In this document: positions 13,024 through 20,778 of the stretch, in pieces
Layout of the letters: each line of letters opens with the position of its first letter
Position numbering within the stretch: position 1 is the first letter of the stretch
IMG/VR virus record: IMGVR_UViG_3300036846_000685
Coordinates: 1 to 20,778 of that record
Source of the DNA: a virus
Length of the DNA stretch: 20,778 nucleotides
Direction: 5' to 3' (one strand)
The notes under the pieces: model-generated
Told to the model about the DNA's origin: nothing
What the model saw: the letters and a program-made list of their open reading frames with translations, nothing else
Databases searched by the model: none
Made by a program: the position numbers and the translations under genes

Positions 13024-13581
13024 ATGGCTGACGGGATGAAGACGACAGTCAAGGGCGGGCGCATCCGCGGCCCGAACCTGAGCGATCCGCAATTGAAGGC
13101 CATCGGCGATCTGATGGTGGCGGCGCAGAAGGAACGCTGGCTGAAAGGCATTGACGCCGCCGGCCAGCCCGCGGCGAAGCTCTCGGTGCGCTACGCGATC
13201 GTCAAACAGGCCGTGCTGCACAAGCGGCCTATCCGAGACAACGTGATGACCGGCCTGCTGTTCAATAACTTCACGCTGCGCAAAGCCGCCGGCGGCGTGA
13301 TCCGCGCAGAGAACACCACGCGCCTCGCGCGCGACCATGCGCGGCGCGCCAATGACTACGACCAGATGATCGGGTTCGCTCTCACCGACGCCAAGGTGGT
13401 CTTCGATGAGACGCAGGCGCAATACGGCGAATATGCCAAGCGCGCATGGATTCCTTTGTCGGGAGTCGAGTCGGTCATACCGGCGAAATCGACTTACGGC
13501 CAAAACGCGCCGCCGGTGTTCACGGTGGGAGCAAGCGCGCGAAAGCCGTCGCTGATGCGGAAAGCGAGAACCAGAAAATGA
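13024..13581 (+). CDS. Tail completion / minor tail protein, gpZ-position (virion morphogenesis-like)
   Basis: A 185-aa basic protein located where lambda Z lies. Features include AQKERWLKGIDAAGQPAAKL, RPIRDNVMTGLLFNNFTLRK and a basic C-terminus (SLMRKARTRK). The pattern of a mid-protein GIDAxGQPxxxL followed by a TGxL motif is shared with phage virion morphogenesis and tail-completion proteins that close the head-proximal end of the tail. The ATG at 13024 with GAGG 9 nt upstream is preferred over an in-frame TTG at 13003, which overlaps the previous gene. It overlaps the next gene by 4 nt. Confidence 0.62.
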   Translation: MADGMKTTVKGGRIRGPNLSDPQLKAIGDLMVAAQKERWLKGIDAAGQPAAKLSVRYAIVKQAVLHKRPIRDNVMTGLLFNNFTLRKAAGGVIRAENTTRLARDHARRANDYDQMIGFALTDAKVVFDETQAQYGEYAKRAWIPLSGVESVIPAKSTYGQNAPPVFTVGASARKPSLMRKARTRK

Positions 13582-14039
13582 TCCGCCGATCCGATCTCGT
13601 GAACGCGATGGCCGCGGCGCTGGGCAATGTGCCAGAGATCGCGGCGGTTCTCGCGCCGGTCGACCCGATCGTGCCCTACATTGATCTGAGCCCGGTCATG
13701 AACTCGGTGGATAAGGCGACATACCAGATGCAGCCGGGGCAACTGTTGGTGATGTGGATCTCGACCCGTCTCATCAAAGGCGAGATGAGCAAGTGGTCGC
13801 ACATTATCGAAATTCTCTGTCGTTCCCTGCCGGATCAATCCGATATGGAACTGGAAGACCTCATCGTGGCCGGCGTGCCGATTCCCGGCGACGGCATGGT
13901 ATGGCGCAACTGCCCGTTGATCAACGGCGTGTACCCCACCGAGGTACTGGATATTGAACGGCGCACCGACACCGAGGGCGTCGACTACGGAGTAATCGTG
14001 ACGGAGACGGCTGAAACCGGAGACTGGCCGAATCCTTAA
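13578..14039 (+). CDS. Tail terminator-like protein (gpU position)
   Basis: A 153-aa protein that starts in an ATGA overlap with the preceding stop. It begins MIRRSDLVNAMAAALGNVPE, a start typical of tail-terminator and neck proteins, followed by a beta-rich part (QPGQLLVMWISTRLIKGEMS and HIIEILCRSL) and an acidic C-terminus. In lambda the equivalent gpU hexamer caps the tail tube and stops its elongation. Assignment comes mainly from synteny between the Z-like gene and the tail tube gene. The longer in-frame reading from 13446 is rejected because it would overlap the neighbour by 136 nt. Confidence 0.62.
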   Translation: MIRRSDLVNAMAAALGNVPEIAAVLAPVDPIVPYIDLSPVMNSVDKATYQMQPGQLLVMWISTRLIKGEMSKWSHIIEILCRSLPDQSDMELEDLIVAGVPIPGDGMVWRNCPLINGVYPTEVLDIERRTDTEGVDYGVIVTETAETGDWPNP

Positions 14040-14054
14040 GGAGGTTTTAAAACC

Positions 14055-15194
14055 ATGGCAACGCTAACAATGCAGCCGCCCGCTGCGCCACCGCAGCTAC
14101 CCCAGCCGCTTAATGCGCCGCCGAAGGGGACAGCGAAGGCGCCGGCGTCCTGTCCTGCCAACATTCAGGAAACGCAGATCGCGTTCGGCTTTGCGCCGCA
14201 GGCCGACGTGCCGACCATCAACACGCTGGCCCAGATGTGGAGCTTGACCAAGGTCAACCCGGCGTTGTCGGTAGTAAACCCGGTTAACGAAACCAACGCG
14301 TTGGACATTGGCAAGATGAACGAGTTTCCGAGCCAGGTCTTCCCGTCCTACCAGGACGCGAGCGTGGCCTTGGAAAAGTACGTATCGAGCGAGTTCATGG
14401 CGTGGCTGTTCTGCTTCACGACCGGCAAGGCTACCAAGACCGCGGCGGGCACCGGCTGGACCTACGCCGCAGTGCCGAATGATCCCACGGTCAATTGCAT
14501 CAACCTGCCGTGCTTCACCTATGACGAGCTGTTGCGGCCCGAGCCGAATTCAGTAGTGGACCGCGCGCTCATCGGCTGCGTCGTGGGCGACTGGACGCTC
14601 ACCATGTCGAGCGGGCCGGGGCGCGCCAATTGCCGCGTCGCTTGCACGTTGCCGGCATCGGGGCGCGTGCAGATACCGGGTCTGACGCCGCTGCCGGCGG
14701 TGACGCAGGAACATTTTCTCAACGCCGCAGGCGCGACCATCACGATCAATGGCATTGATTACGTGCTGGCGCAATCCTTCATGAGCTTGGAATTCCGCTG
14801 GAACAACAACGTGCGCCTCGATACCGGCCTGTACCCTGGCAGCGGCACGCAGAACGGCTACGCGGTGCGCGGGCGCATGGAATACGGCATCCGCGAGATG
14901 ACGCTCAGCTTCGTCGCCCGTGCGGAAAAGGGTAGTACGGAGTACAACAACCTCATCAATGGGGTGGAAGGGCCGGCTACGTTCGGCGTCAAGGGCGCGT
15001 CTATCGACGCCAGCGATTTTCATGGGTTCACGATCACCATGCCACGGACGCGCATGCAGAGCGTGGTGAACGGGGACGACAACAACATCGTGACCGTGCA
15101 GTGCGGCGTGACGGCCTTGCAGCCGACCGATGGCGTGACGCCCATCATCACGATGTCGGCGACGACCGGGTTTGACGGCATTCTGGGGCTTTAG
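14055..15194 (+). CDS. Major tail tube protein (gpV-like position)
   Basis: A 379-aa protein with a near-perfect AAGGAGG before the ATG, consistent with high expression. It starts with a proline-rich disordered segment (about residues 1-30), then alternates strands and loops: QETQIAFGFAPQADVPTIN, the middle LSFVARAEKGSTEYNNLING region and the ending TMSATTGFDGILGL. Long-tailed phages place the tube protein immediately before the tail assembly chaperones, as here if the inserted lipoprotein gene is ignored. Length exceeds lambda gpV (246 aa), and other tube families reach this size. Fold assignment is by context and beta-rich pattern. Confidence 0.75.
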   Translation: MATLTMQPPAAPPQLPQPLNAPPKGTAKAPASCPANIQETQIAFGFAPQADVPTINTLAQMWSLTKVNPALSVVNPVNETNALDIGKMNEFPSQVFPSYQDASVALEKYVSSEFMAWLFCFTTGKATKTAAGTGWTYAAVPNDPTVNCINLPCFTYDELLRPEPNSVVDRALIGCVVGDWTLTMSSGPGRANCRVACTLPASGRVQIPGLTPLPAVTQEHFLNAAGATITINGIDYVLAQSFMSLEFRWNNNVRLDTGLYPGSGTQNGYAVRGRMEYGIREMTLSFVARAEKGSTEYNNLINGVEGPATFGVKGASIDASDFHGFTITMPRTRMQSVVNGDDNNIVTVQCGVTALQPTDGVTPIITMSATTGFDGILGL

Positions 15195-15201
15195 ATGGAA
15201 A

Positions 15202-15801
15202 TTACTCCTCCCAGGTGAACTTCACCAATGATGCTTGCTTCCTATCTTCGGAGTATTGCAGTTCGCAGCGATAGGGATGTTCCGGCCCAAGAGGCTTGAA
15301 TACTATGCCGCCTTTGATCACTGCCGTGCCATCCCGAAGGTCCCACAAACGCCGATGCCGAGGCGTGAAATACATGCCATCCTCTGGTTGCCATTCCTGT
15401 TTAATCCTGGCTTCGCAGGCATCTTCGGTAGCACGAATGAAATTGTCCCTGAGAACAATGACGAGGTTATCGAGAGCGTCGTCGGCGTGCAAATCCTCGC
15501 CGCGGATTGTGAATCGAGTGAGTTGGAGATCGCGGGCTGCGCCAACCGGCAGCGAATTTTCGTCGTCAGAACGCACCGGATCTACGGGCAAACACGAACG
15601 ATTAGGGCTATTCGACAATATCCCAGGTACATCGTCTACGGGAATGCACCGCGGTTTTGATTGGCTGGCATTGGCCCTCGATTGCGAAGCAGTCTCCGTG
15701 ACGCGAGTTTTATCTTCAGGGGCGCCGGTAACCATCTGGCAGGAGCACATCCCACATCCCAGTAAAACTATGAAAACAAGCGAACTCAAGCAACCTTTCA
15801 A
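15202..15801 (-). CDS. Opposite-strand secreted lipoprotein (putative moron)
   Basis: A 199-aa protein encoded against the direction of the tail operon. It starts at TTG with AGGAG 7 nt upstream. The N-terminus MKGCLSSLVFIVLLGCGMCS has a short positive start, a hydrophobic core and a lipobox LLGC (Cys16 lipidated), so the mature protein should be membrane-anchored outside the cytoplasm. The rest is polar with several cysteines (near 52, 70, 128 and 178) that could form disulfides. No known domain is recognised. GC is about 40-50% in sampled lines against about 60% in neighbours. Its stop lies 7 nt from the tail tube stop. Phage lipoproteins of this layout often block superinfection or alter the host surface, but that is inference. 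Confidence 0.8.
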   Translation of the reverse strand: MKGCLSSLVFIVLLGCGMCSCQMVTGAPEDKTRVTETASQSRANASQSKPRCIPVDDVPGILSNSPNRSCLPVDPVRSDDENSLPVGAARDLQLTRFTIRGEDLHADDALDNLVIVLRDNFIRATEDACEARIKQEWQPEDGMYFTPRHRRLWDLRDGTAVIKGGIVFKPLGPEHPYRCELQYSEDRKQASLVKFTWEE

Positions 15802-15821
15802 CGTAGATCTCCTATGTCGCT

Positions 15822-15852
15822 ATTTTAACGATTCATCCATAAACTCTGACAG
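15822..15852 (-). promoter_or_regulatory. Predicted promoter of the lipoprotein gene
   Basis: On the minus strand TAAAAT (15827-15822; 5 of 6) is the -10 candidate. Possible -35 elements are GTCAGA (spacer 17) or CTGTCA (spacer 19), both weak. The region is AT-rich, and the -10 lies 20 nt before the TTG start. It points to expression independent of the late operon, for example from a prophage. Confidence 0.48.
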
Positions 15853-15868
15853 ATCAATGGGATAAACC

Positions 15869-16465
15869 ATGTTTGACACCAACACCACGATCACCATCGG
15901 GCTACGCACGACGCATGGCAAAGCCGATATCACCGTGCGCTGGCCGACCGACGAAGAATGGGCGGCGCACCGCAAGCGGCGCCGCATCATGCAGAAAACA
16001 TTGGGCCGCGGCGCCACCGAGACGGAGATCGATACCACTGAGGCCGACGCCAAGCTGTATGACGCGATCAAGCAGAACGGCGCGCCGCCGCTTTCGGTAG
16101 GCGAGGCCAATCGCGTCATCGATACGATCTCCACCTGCGATGTGCTGGGCGTGGACCTGCACGCCGAAGACGCCGAGGTCGAACTGAACACCGTGATGTG
16201 CTCTGTGAAGCACACCGTCAGGATTCCGAATATGGATGAGGTGCGGACGCTGCAACGCTCGACGCGGCTGATCACGTTGCCTTACAACCGGGCGGAGATC
16301 CGCACCAATCTGGAGTCGAGCGCCGGCCTATGGGACAAGTGCGGCGGGCGCGCCGAGGGCTATGCAGGCGCCGTTCCGAATCTGCACAAGGACGTAGCGA
16401 TCCGCGCCGTGATTTCGGCGATCGAGCAAGAGGCGATGCCGAGCAATGCCGAAGGAAATTTTTAG
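15869..16465 (+). CDS. Tail assembly chaperone G
   Basis: A 198-aa protein lying just before the tape measure region. It has an alpha-helical acidic/basic character (WPTDEEWAAHRKRRRIMQKT near the N-terminus) and ends GNF at a slippery sequence. G-type chaperones coat the tape measure protein and recruit tube subunits during tail assembly, and they are not found in the virion. The identification is supported by the frameshift site at its stop codon and by position. The ribosome binding site is weak (GGGA). Transcription must pass through the opposing lipoprotein gene. Confidence 0.82.
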   Translation: MFDTNTTITIGLRTTHGKADITVRWPTDEEWAAHRKRRRIMQKTLGRGATETEIDTTEADAKLYDAIKQNGAPPLSVGEANRVIDTISTCDVLGVDLHAEDAEVELNTVMCSVKHTVRIPNMDEVRTLQRSTRLITLPYNRAEIRTNLESSAGLWDKCGGRAEGYAGAVPNLHKDVAIRAVISAIEQEAMPSNAEGNF

Positions 16466-16812
16466 CCGGCGGCGGCTGGCCGGAATCGCCGTCGCCACGT
16501 TTCATCTTTCACCGGATGCTGCGCCGGAACGATCTTTGTCCTGGCGCAACGCAATGTCCCTACACACCGCCGCTGATGCACGACCCGCAGCCGTGCGACG
16601 AATGCCCGGTCACGCTGCTCGACGAATATCTCACGACGGGCGCGGGCCAGTCGATCCTCGCCACCATCGATCTCGACTTCGCGCTGCAAGCGGGAGTGAC
16701 GGTTAATCTCGCCGACATCACGTTCCCCGAATTCTTGAGATTGCGTTTGCTGAGCGAGGAACGGAACAAGTTCCACGAGGAGACGGTGCGGAAAGGGCGT
16801 CATGGCCGCTAA
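15869..16812 (+). CDS. Tail assembly chaperone G-T, made by -1 frameshift
   Basis: Join of 15869-16462 and 16462-16812, giving 314 aa: all 198 residues of G, then 116 residues from the -1 frame beginning LAGGGWPESPSPRFI. The T part has two cysteine pairs (LCPGATQC and CDEC), a possible metal site, then DEYLTTGAGQSILATIDLDF and a helical end EERNKFHEETVRKGRHGR. In lambda the G-T fusion bridges tape measure and tube proteins, with the G:G-T ratio set by slippage. The T frame has no good start of its own: the in-frame ATG at 16330 lies deep in G. The stop overlaps the tape measure start by 11 nt. Confidence 0.82.
16456..16496 (+). promoter_or_regulatory. Programmed -1 ribosomal frameshift signal
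   Basis: The heptamer A_AAT_TTT (16456-16462) fits the X_XXY_YYZ rule in the G frame and is followed at once by the G stop TAG. After a 5-nt spacer, GGCGGCGG (16468-16475) pairs with CCGTCGCC (16489-16496; one G-U), an 8-bp GC stem that can stall the ribosome. Slippage by -1 enters the open T frame. Confidence 0.86.
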
Positions 16813-19800
16813 CAACATCTACATCCAGGTCGACCTCAACAGCAGCAACGCCCAGACGAACGTCAACGCGCTCAATAGCGCACTTGCGCAGACCGGCCCC
16901 ACCTCCGAGAAGAGCGCAAAGCAGACGACCGCCGCGCTCTCCAGCGTCAACGTCCAGGTCAACCAGACTACGAAAGCGTTCGGGGAACTGCAAACCGCAT
17001 TGGCGGGCCTAGGCATCGCGCGGGTCGTCTCCTCCATCGTGCAGGTCGGCTCTGAAGTAAGCCGCGCGCAGGTGATGATGGAAGCGTTCACGGGCAGCGC
17101 CCAGGACGCCACCAAGGTTTTCGAACAGATTTACGCTCTTTCGCAACGAGAACCGTTCAAATTTAAAGACCTGGAGGAGACGGGGCGGCAACTCCTCGCG
17201 TTCGGGTTCCAGGCGAAGGACGTCGCCCCGACGCTCAAGATCATCGCGGACCAGGTCGCAGCGACGGGCGGCTCGATCGAAAACGTCAATTCGATCGTGA
17301 AGGTGTTCGGGCGCGTCATGGACAAGGATTTCGTAGGCGCGATGGATCTTCTACGCCTGCTGCCGGCCAACGCCGTGAGGATCGGGGATGCGCTCAAGAA
17401 AGCACTTGGCGCGGCGGATATGCAGGAGGTACAGAAGACCCTCAAGGAAGGCGCGCTTGATCCGATGAAGACGCTCACCGTGGTCCTCCAGGCCATGCAG
17501 GAGCGAACCAAGGGCGCGGGTTCCCTGATTCGCGATTTTGCGAATACGTTCAAGAAGCTGGGCGATGTAGCGGACTACGTTTATACGAAACTGATGGGCG
17601 ACCAGGGCTTTGGGCCGGCCTTGGCCAAACTCGGCGACGAGATCGAGAAATTGCTGGCGCCGCTGGCGGGGTTGATTGATCTTCTGATGAAACTGCCGGA
17701 GCCCACCAAGGAAAAGATCGTTAACTATACGGCGTTGACAGCCGCTCTGATCGGCCTCGGCGGCGCGTTCATGATCATCGCCAACGTCGCCGCGCCGGCG
17801 GCAAGCGGCCTCATCGCCGTCAGCGGCGCTTTGGCCAAGATGCTCCTTGTGGTTCTGGCGAATCCCGAAATCCTGCTGGCCGTCGGCACGATCACGGCGG
17901 GTCTGGCGATCTGGGCCAATCAATTCCCAGAACAGGCGAAAAAATTGGAGACTACCGCCACTAAGTGGATCAGCGACATGTGGGGAAAGCTGAAGGACAC
18001 CGTGACCCGGCTGGCGAAGGAAAGCGGGCTATTCCCGAAAGACCTGTTCGAAACGCCCGACGTAAAGGGCGGCGATCCCACGGTGGAAACAGAAACCAAC
18101 TTCAAGGCGGTCCAGAAGCAGGTCAACGAATGGGCTACCGCGGCGGGGAGGACGATGTTGCAGGCGCTCGGCGCGCCGGCGGACGCCGTCGCCGCCAAAT
18201 ACGCCGATCTGTTTGCCAAACTGAACGACCTCATCAAGGACAAAGTCATCAAAGACCCCGCGCACATCAAGCAGCTTACGGACCAGTTGACGGAAGCGCA
18301 GACGATGGAGACGCAGGCCAAAATTTTCGAAGAGCAAAAGAAGCATATCGACGCAGTGGCCAAGCTCGATGAGGAGCGTATCAAAGGTTCCTACGAATTA
18401 CAGATCGCCTACATCGAAGCGTTGGATCAGCAGGACCTGCGCAGCAAGGTGGCGGCGATCGATCACATCACCGACCTGCGGGTGCAATCGGCGAAGGAGG
18501 TGGCCAAGGTCGAGGATGACGAGCTAACGCGGGTTTATAAGATGCAGGAGGATTTCATCACCGCGCATGCCACATTGTTGACGAGCGAGGGCGTTGACGT
18601 GGAACAGGCATTGGCGGATCTGCGAAAGCAGATGACGGACAAGCAGAACATCATCATCCAGAAAGCGATCGACGAAGAGCAGAAATACCGGCTGGAGGGT
18701 TGGAAGAAAGCGAACGACGCCATCATCGAAGACCAGAAGCGGATCTTCGACGCCTTCAAGAGCGAGTTCGATGAAATCTTCGACGCCTTCACCCAGAAGT
18801 CGAAATCCATCGGGCAGGCGTTGGGCGATGTGTTCAAGAAACTGGCGCTGGGCGAAGCCAGGGAAATCTTCAGTTCCCAGTTGGCTGGCGTCTCCACTGA
18901 ACTCGCGGGCTACGGTCGGCCCGAACCTGGAATAATGCGCGGTGGCGGCATCCTGAGTCAGCTATTCCAGCGCGGAATGCCGCCGCGTGCGCCGGGACCG
19001 CCGCCTGAGGCGTATACGCCCGTGCGGCCCTCGGCATCGCAGCCGAACTTCGAGAACGTCAGCGGCGCCAATCGCACCATTTCCGACGCCGCCGGCGTGT
19101 ACAACGTGTCGGCGGTCGTGTTCAGCGATGCGGTCAACCGATTCAGCAACGCGACCATCCAGCACCAGGGCTCTGCCGATCGCATGATGGCCAGCAGCGC
19201 CGATATCAGCGAGGCCTCTGACGCCATTCAAAAGGCCAGCGTGGCCACCGGCGTAAGTCCCACGCTCTTGCGCGCCATGGTGCAAACCGAATCGAACTTC
19301 AACGCAGCCGCGATATCGCCCGCAGGCGCGATGGGCCTCATGCAACTGATGCCGGGAACGGCGAAGAAATACGGAGCTACCGACCCGTTCAATATCCAAC
19401 AGAATGTCACGGCAGGCGCGACCTATTTCTCAGATCTGCTTTCGAGGTACAGCGGTAATCTTCCGTCGGCCCTGGCGGCTTACAACATGGGGCCGGCGGC
19501 TTTTGAGAAAACCATGGCGCGAGGCGGCAACCTGCCGCAAGAGACGCGGCTTTACGTGCAGCGAGTGCAGGCCCTGACGGCGCAAGGCGATCTGGGACAG
19601 GGTGCGCCCGCCGCGCAGGTATTGCGTCAATTCCAGATGCCACCGGCAGTGCCGTCAGGCATCGGCGGCGCAGACTTACCAAGCTTGGCCGAGCCGCCCG
19701 TGGTCACTCCACAATTCGCGGCGCCGGGGCAACTCCCCACTGCATTGCTGGGCAAGATGGGCAGCGTCGAAATCGCGCAGGTGGAAAAGATGGCCGGTGT

Positions 19801-20778
19801 TGGCGGCGGCGGCGGCTCGGGCGGAAGTCAGAGCCTCTTCGCTGGATTGCTCAAGCTGGGCGCCGCGCCAGGGCAACTGGCGTCGCTATTCGGGATCGCT
19901 ACCACGCCGATGCGAACCGGCGGTGAAGGAATCCTCGGCCTGCCGTCCATCAACCGCGCCGCGCAGGCGCAAAATCTGGCGCTGGGGATCGGAGGACCGA
20001 CCACGCTGAAGTCGATTCTGACGTCACGCGGCGTGGAAGGCATCGCCGGCATGGCGGCTACCATGGGCGGCGCGGCGCTGTTCAGCAAAGGGCTGCAACA
20101 GTACAACGCGCCGGCTACCGCGCTAGGAGGTGGTCTTGTCGGCGCGGGCACGGTGCTCATGAACCCGAAGTTGCTGGCGGGCGGTCCCATGGCGATCGGC
20201 GCAGGCGCGGCGGCAGGCGTAGGCTTGGGGCTGTTCGCCTCGGGCTTCCAGAAGGGTGGCGCCGGCGGGCTGGCCATGGATGTGGGCGGCGGCGCGTTGG
20301 CCGGCGCGGGCATCGGCTTCCTGGCCGGCGGTCCCCTTGGCGCAGCCATCGGCGCCGGGATCGGCGCGGTGGCCGGCGCCATCACGGGCGTGGTGCGCTT
20401 GTTCGTCAAGACCGAGCAAGAGAAGATCCGCGCGCAGATCAAGCAGGTTTACGGCATCGACATTTCGAACCGCCAGATCCTCACGCAGATCCAGCAGATC
20501 GTCGATCAGAACTACGGCGGCAACGTGGCCGTCGGCGTCCGCTCCAGCCAGGTGCAGGATCTGGTGCGCCTTTACGCGCTCTCGACTGGCCAAGCGGCCA
20601 ATATGCCGCGGCCAATGTACGCGGCAACGATCGCGCAATCGACGCAAGGCCTGCAGTTGCAGCCCGTCTACCAGGGCGGTACGCAAGTCCCGAATCCTTA
20701 TTCAGGACCCACGACGTACCAGTATCAAACCGCGGTCGCAGCGGCAGGGGGCCTGCTGCCGGGATTCCAGGCCGGCTC
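16802..20778 (+). CDS. Tape measure protein with lytic transglycosylase domain (partial, 3' end outside window)
   Basis: An open frame of at least 1325 codons with no stop before the window edge. The N-terminus starts MAANNIYIQVDLNSSNAQTN and leads into a long helical region (QREPFKFKDLEETGRQLLAF near residue 120 is a common tape measure motif). Residues about 308-378 contain hydrophobic segments, followed by a charged coiled-coil region (about 510-700). Residues about 805-925 are a soluble lytic transglycosylase-type domain with catalytic Glu830 in QTESNFNAAAISPAGAMGLM and a later ALAAYNMGP. A Gly/Ala-rich hydrophobic stretch (about 1120-1200) precedes a conserved VYGIDISNRQIL segment. The protein sets tail length and probably opens peptidoglycan at DNA entry. 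Confidence 0.93.
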   Translation, partial: MAANNIYIQVDLNSSNAQTNVNALNSALAQTGPTSEKSAKQTTAALSSVNVQVNQTTKAFGELQTALAGLGIARVVSSIVQVGSEVSRAQVMMEAFTGSAQDATKVFEQIYALSQREPFKFKDLEETGRQLLAFGFQAKDVAPTLKIIADQVAATGGSIENVNSIVKVFGRVMDKDFVGAMDLLRLLPANAVRIGDALKKALGAADMQEVQKTLKEGALDPMKTLTVVLQAMQERTKGAGSLIRDFANTFKKLGDVADYVYTKLMGDQGFGPALAKLGDEIEKLLAPLAGLIDLLMKLPEPTKEKIVNYTALTAALIGLGGAFMIIANVAAPAASGLIAVSGALAKMLLVVLANPEILLAVGTITAGLAIWANQFPEQAKKLETTATKWISDMWGKLKDTVTRLAKESGLFPKDLFETPDVKGGDPTVETETNFKAVQKQVNEWATAAGRTMLQALGAPADAVAAKYADLFAKLNDLIKDKVIKDPAHIKQLTDQLTEAQTMETQAKIFEEQKKHIDAVAKLDEERIKGSYELQIAYIEALDQQDLRSKVAAIDHITDLRVQSAKEVAKVEDDELTRVYKMQEDFITAHATLLTSEGVDVEQALADLRKQMTDKQNIIIQKAIDEEQKYRLEGWKKANDAIIEDQKRIFDAFKSEFDEIFDAFTQKSKSIGQALGDVFKKLALGEAREIFSSQLAGVSTELAGYGRPEPGIMRGGGILSQLFQRGMPPRAPGPPPEAYTPVRPSASQPNFENVSGANRTISDAAGVYNVSAVVFSDAVNRFSNATIQHQGSADRMMASSADISEASDAIQKASVATGVSPTLLRAMVQTESNFNAAAISPAGAMGLMQLMPGTAKKYGATDPFNIQQNVTAGATYFSDLLSRYSGNLPSALAAYNMGPAAFEKTMARGGNLPQETRLYVQRVQALTAQGDLGQGAPAAQVLRQFQMPPAVPSGIGGADLPSLAEPPVVTPQFAAPGQLPTALLGKMGSVEIAQVEKMAGVGGGGGSGGSQSLFAGLLKLGAAPGQLASLFGIATTPMRTGGEGILGLPSINRAAQAQNLALGIGGPTTLKSILTSRGVEGIAGMAATMGGAALFSKGLQQYNAPATALGGGLVGAGTVLMNPKLLAGGPMAIGAGAAAGVGLGLFASGFQKGGAGGLAMDVGGGALAGAGIGFLAGGPLGAAIGAGIGAVAGAITGVVRLFVKTEQEKIRAQIKQVYGIDISNRQILTQIQQIVDQNYGGNVAVGVRSSQVQDLVRLYALSTGQAANMPRPMYAATIAQSTQGLQLQPVYQGGTQVPNPYSGPTTYQYQTAVAAAGGLLPGFQAG

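Noticed and set aside
13446-13577. Upstream extension of the tail terminator-like gene
   Set aside because: The extension lies wholly inside the preceding gene. The ATG at 13578 gives a clean ATGA overlap and a family-like N-terminus.
16330-16461. Independent T gene starting at 16330
   Set aside because: The segment lies inside G and translates as an Arg-rich shadow. The T frame is reached by the -1 frameshift at 16456-16462.

Overview
The window is the late (structural) half of a double-stranded DNA tailed phage or prophage with a lambda-like, long-tailed (siphovirus) architecture. From 2859 onward the genes follow the classical lambda head-tail order: small terminase (Nu1), large terminase (A), W, portal (B), protease with nested scaffold (C/Nu3), decoration protein (D), major capsid (E), FII, Z-like, U-like, tail tube (V-like), G, G-T by frameshift, and tape measure (H-like). 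The tape measure gene runs off the right edge. No integrase, repressor or lysis gene is visible, so temperate or lytic lifestyle cannot be decided. Base composition is GC-rich, about 60% by eye. The host is not identifiable. The only clue is an excess of the octamer GCGATCGC (the cyanobacterial HIP1 palindrome), confined to the left third.

Left accessory region (1-2810): a gene-free block of about 500 bp carries a degenerate ~70-bp tandem repeat and ends at an intrinsic terminator facing left. Two leftward genes follow, a phage GP88-like protein and a coupled 53-aa protein. Next is a repeat-rich spacer, then a leftward pair of small genes (54 and 69 aa). Divergent from these is a rightward pair, a zinc-ribbon-like protein and a two-helix membrane protein, closed by a strong terminator at 2713-2749. 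The divergent pair appears to use leaderless or near-leaderless starts.

Head module (2819-13020): a good sigma70-type promoter at 2819-2847 lies just ahead of the small terminase gene. The large terminase is interrupted exactly in its P-loop by a 359-residue intein. The intein starts with proline and has the Trp-Cys-Thr triplet of class 3 inteins. Its LAGLIDADG endonuclease has an Asn in place of one catalytic Asp. The capsid protease gene contains an in-frame internal start with a perfect Shine-Dalgarno, matching the lambda C/Nu3 arrangement. The decoration protein has a long proline-rich and coiled-coil extension. The major capsid gene is bracketed by strong RNA hairpins.

Tail module (13024-20778): tail completion and terminator-like proteins, the tail tube, the assembly chaperones G and G-T, and a tape measure with an embedded lytic transglycosylase domain. 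G-T is made by a -1 frameshift at A_AAT_TTT, with a stem starting 5 nt downstream. Between the tail tube and G lies an opposite-strand, lower-GC gene for a secreted lipoprotein with its own promoter-like sequence. It is the best candidate for a cargo (moron) gene, possibly acting in superinfection exclusion or lysogenic conversion.
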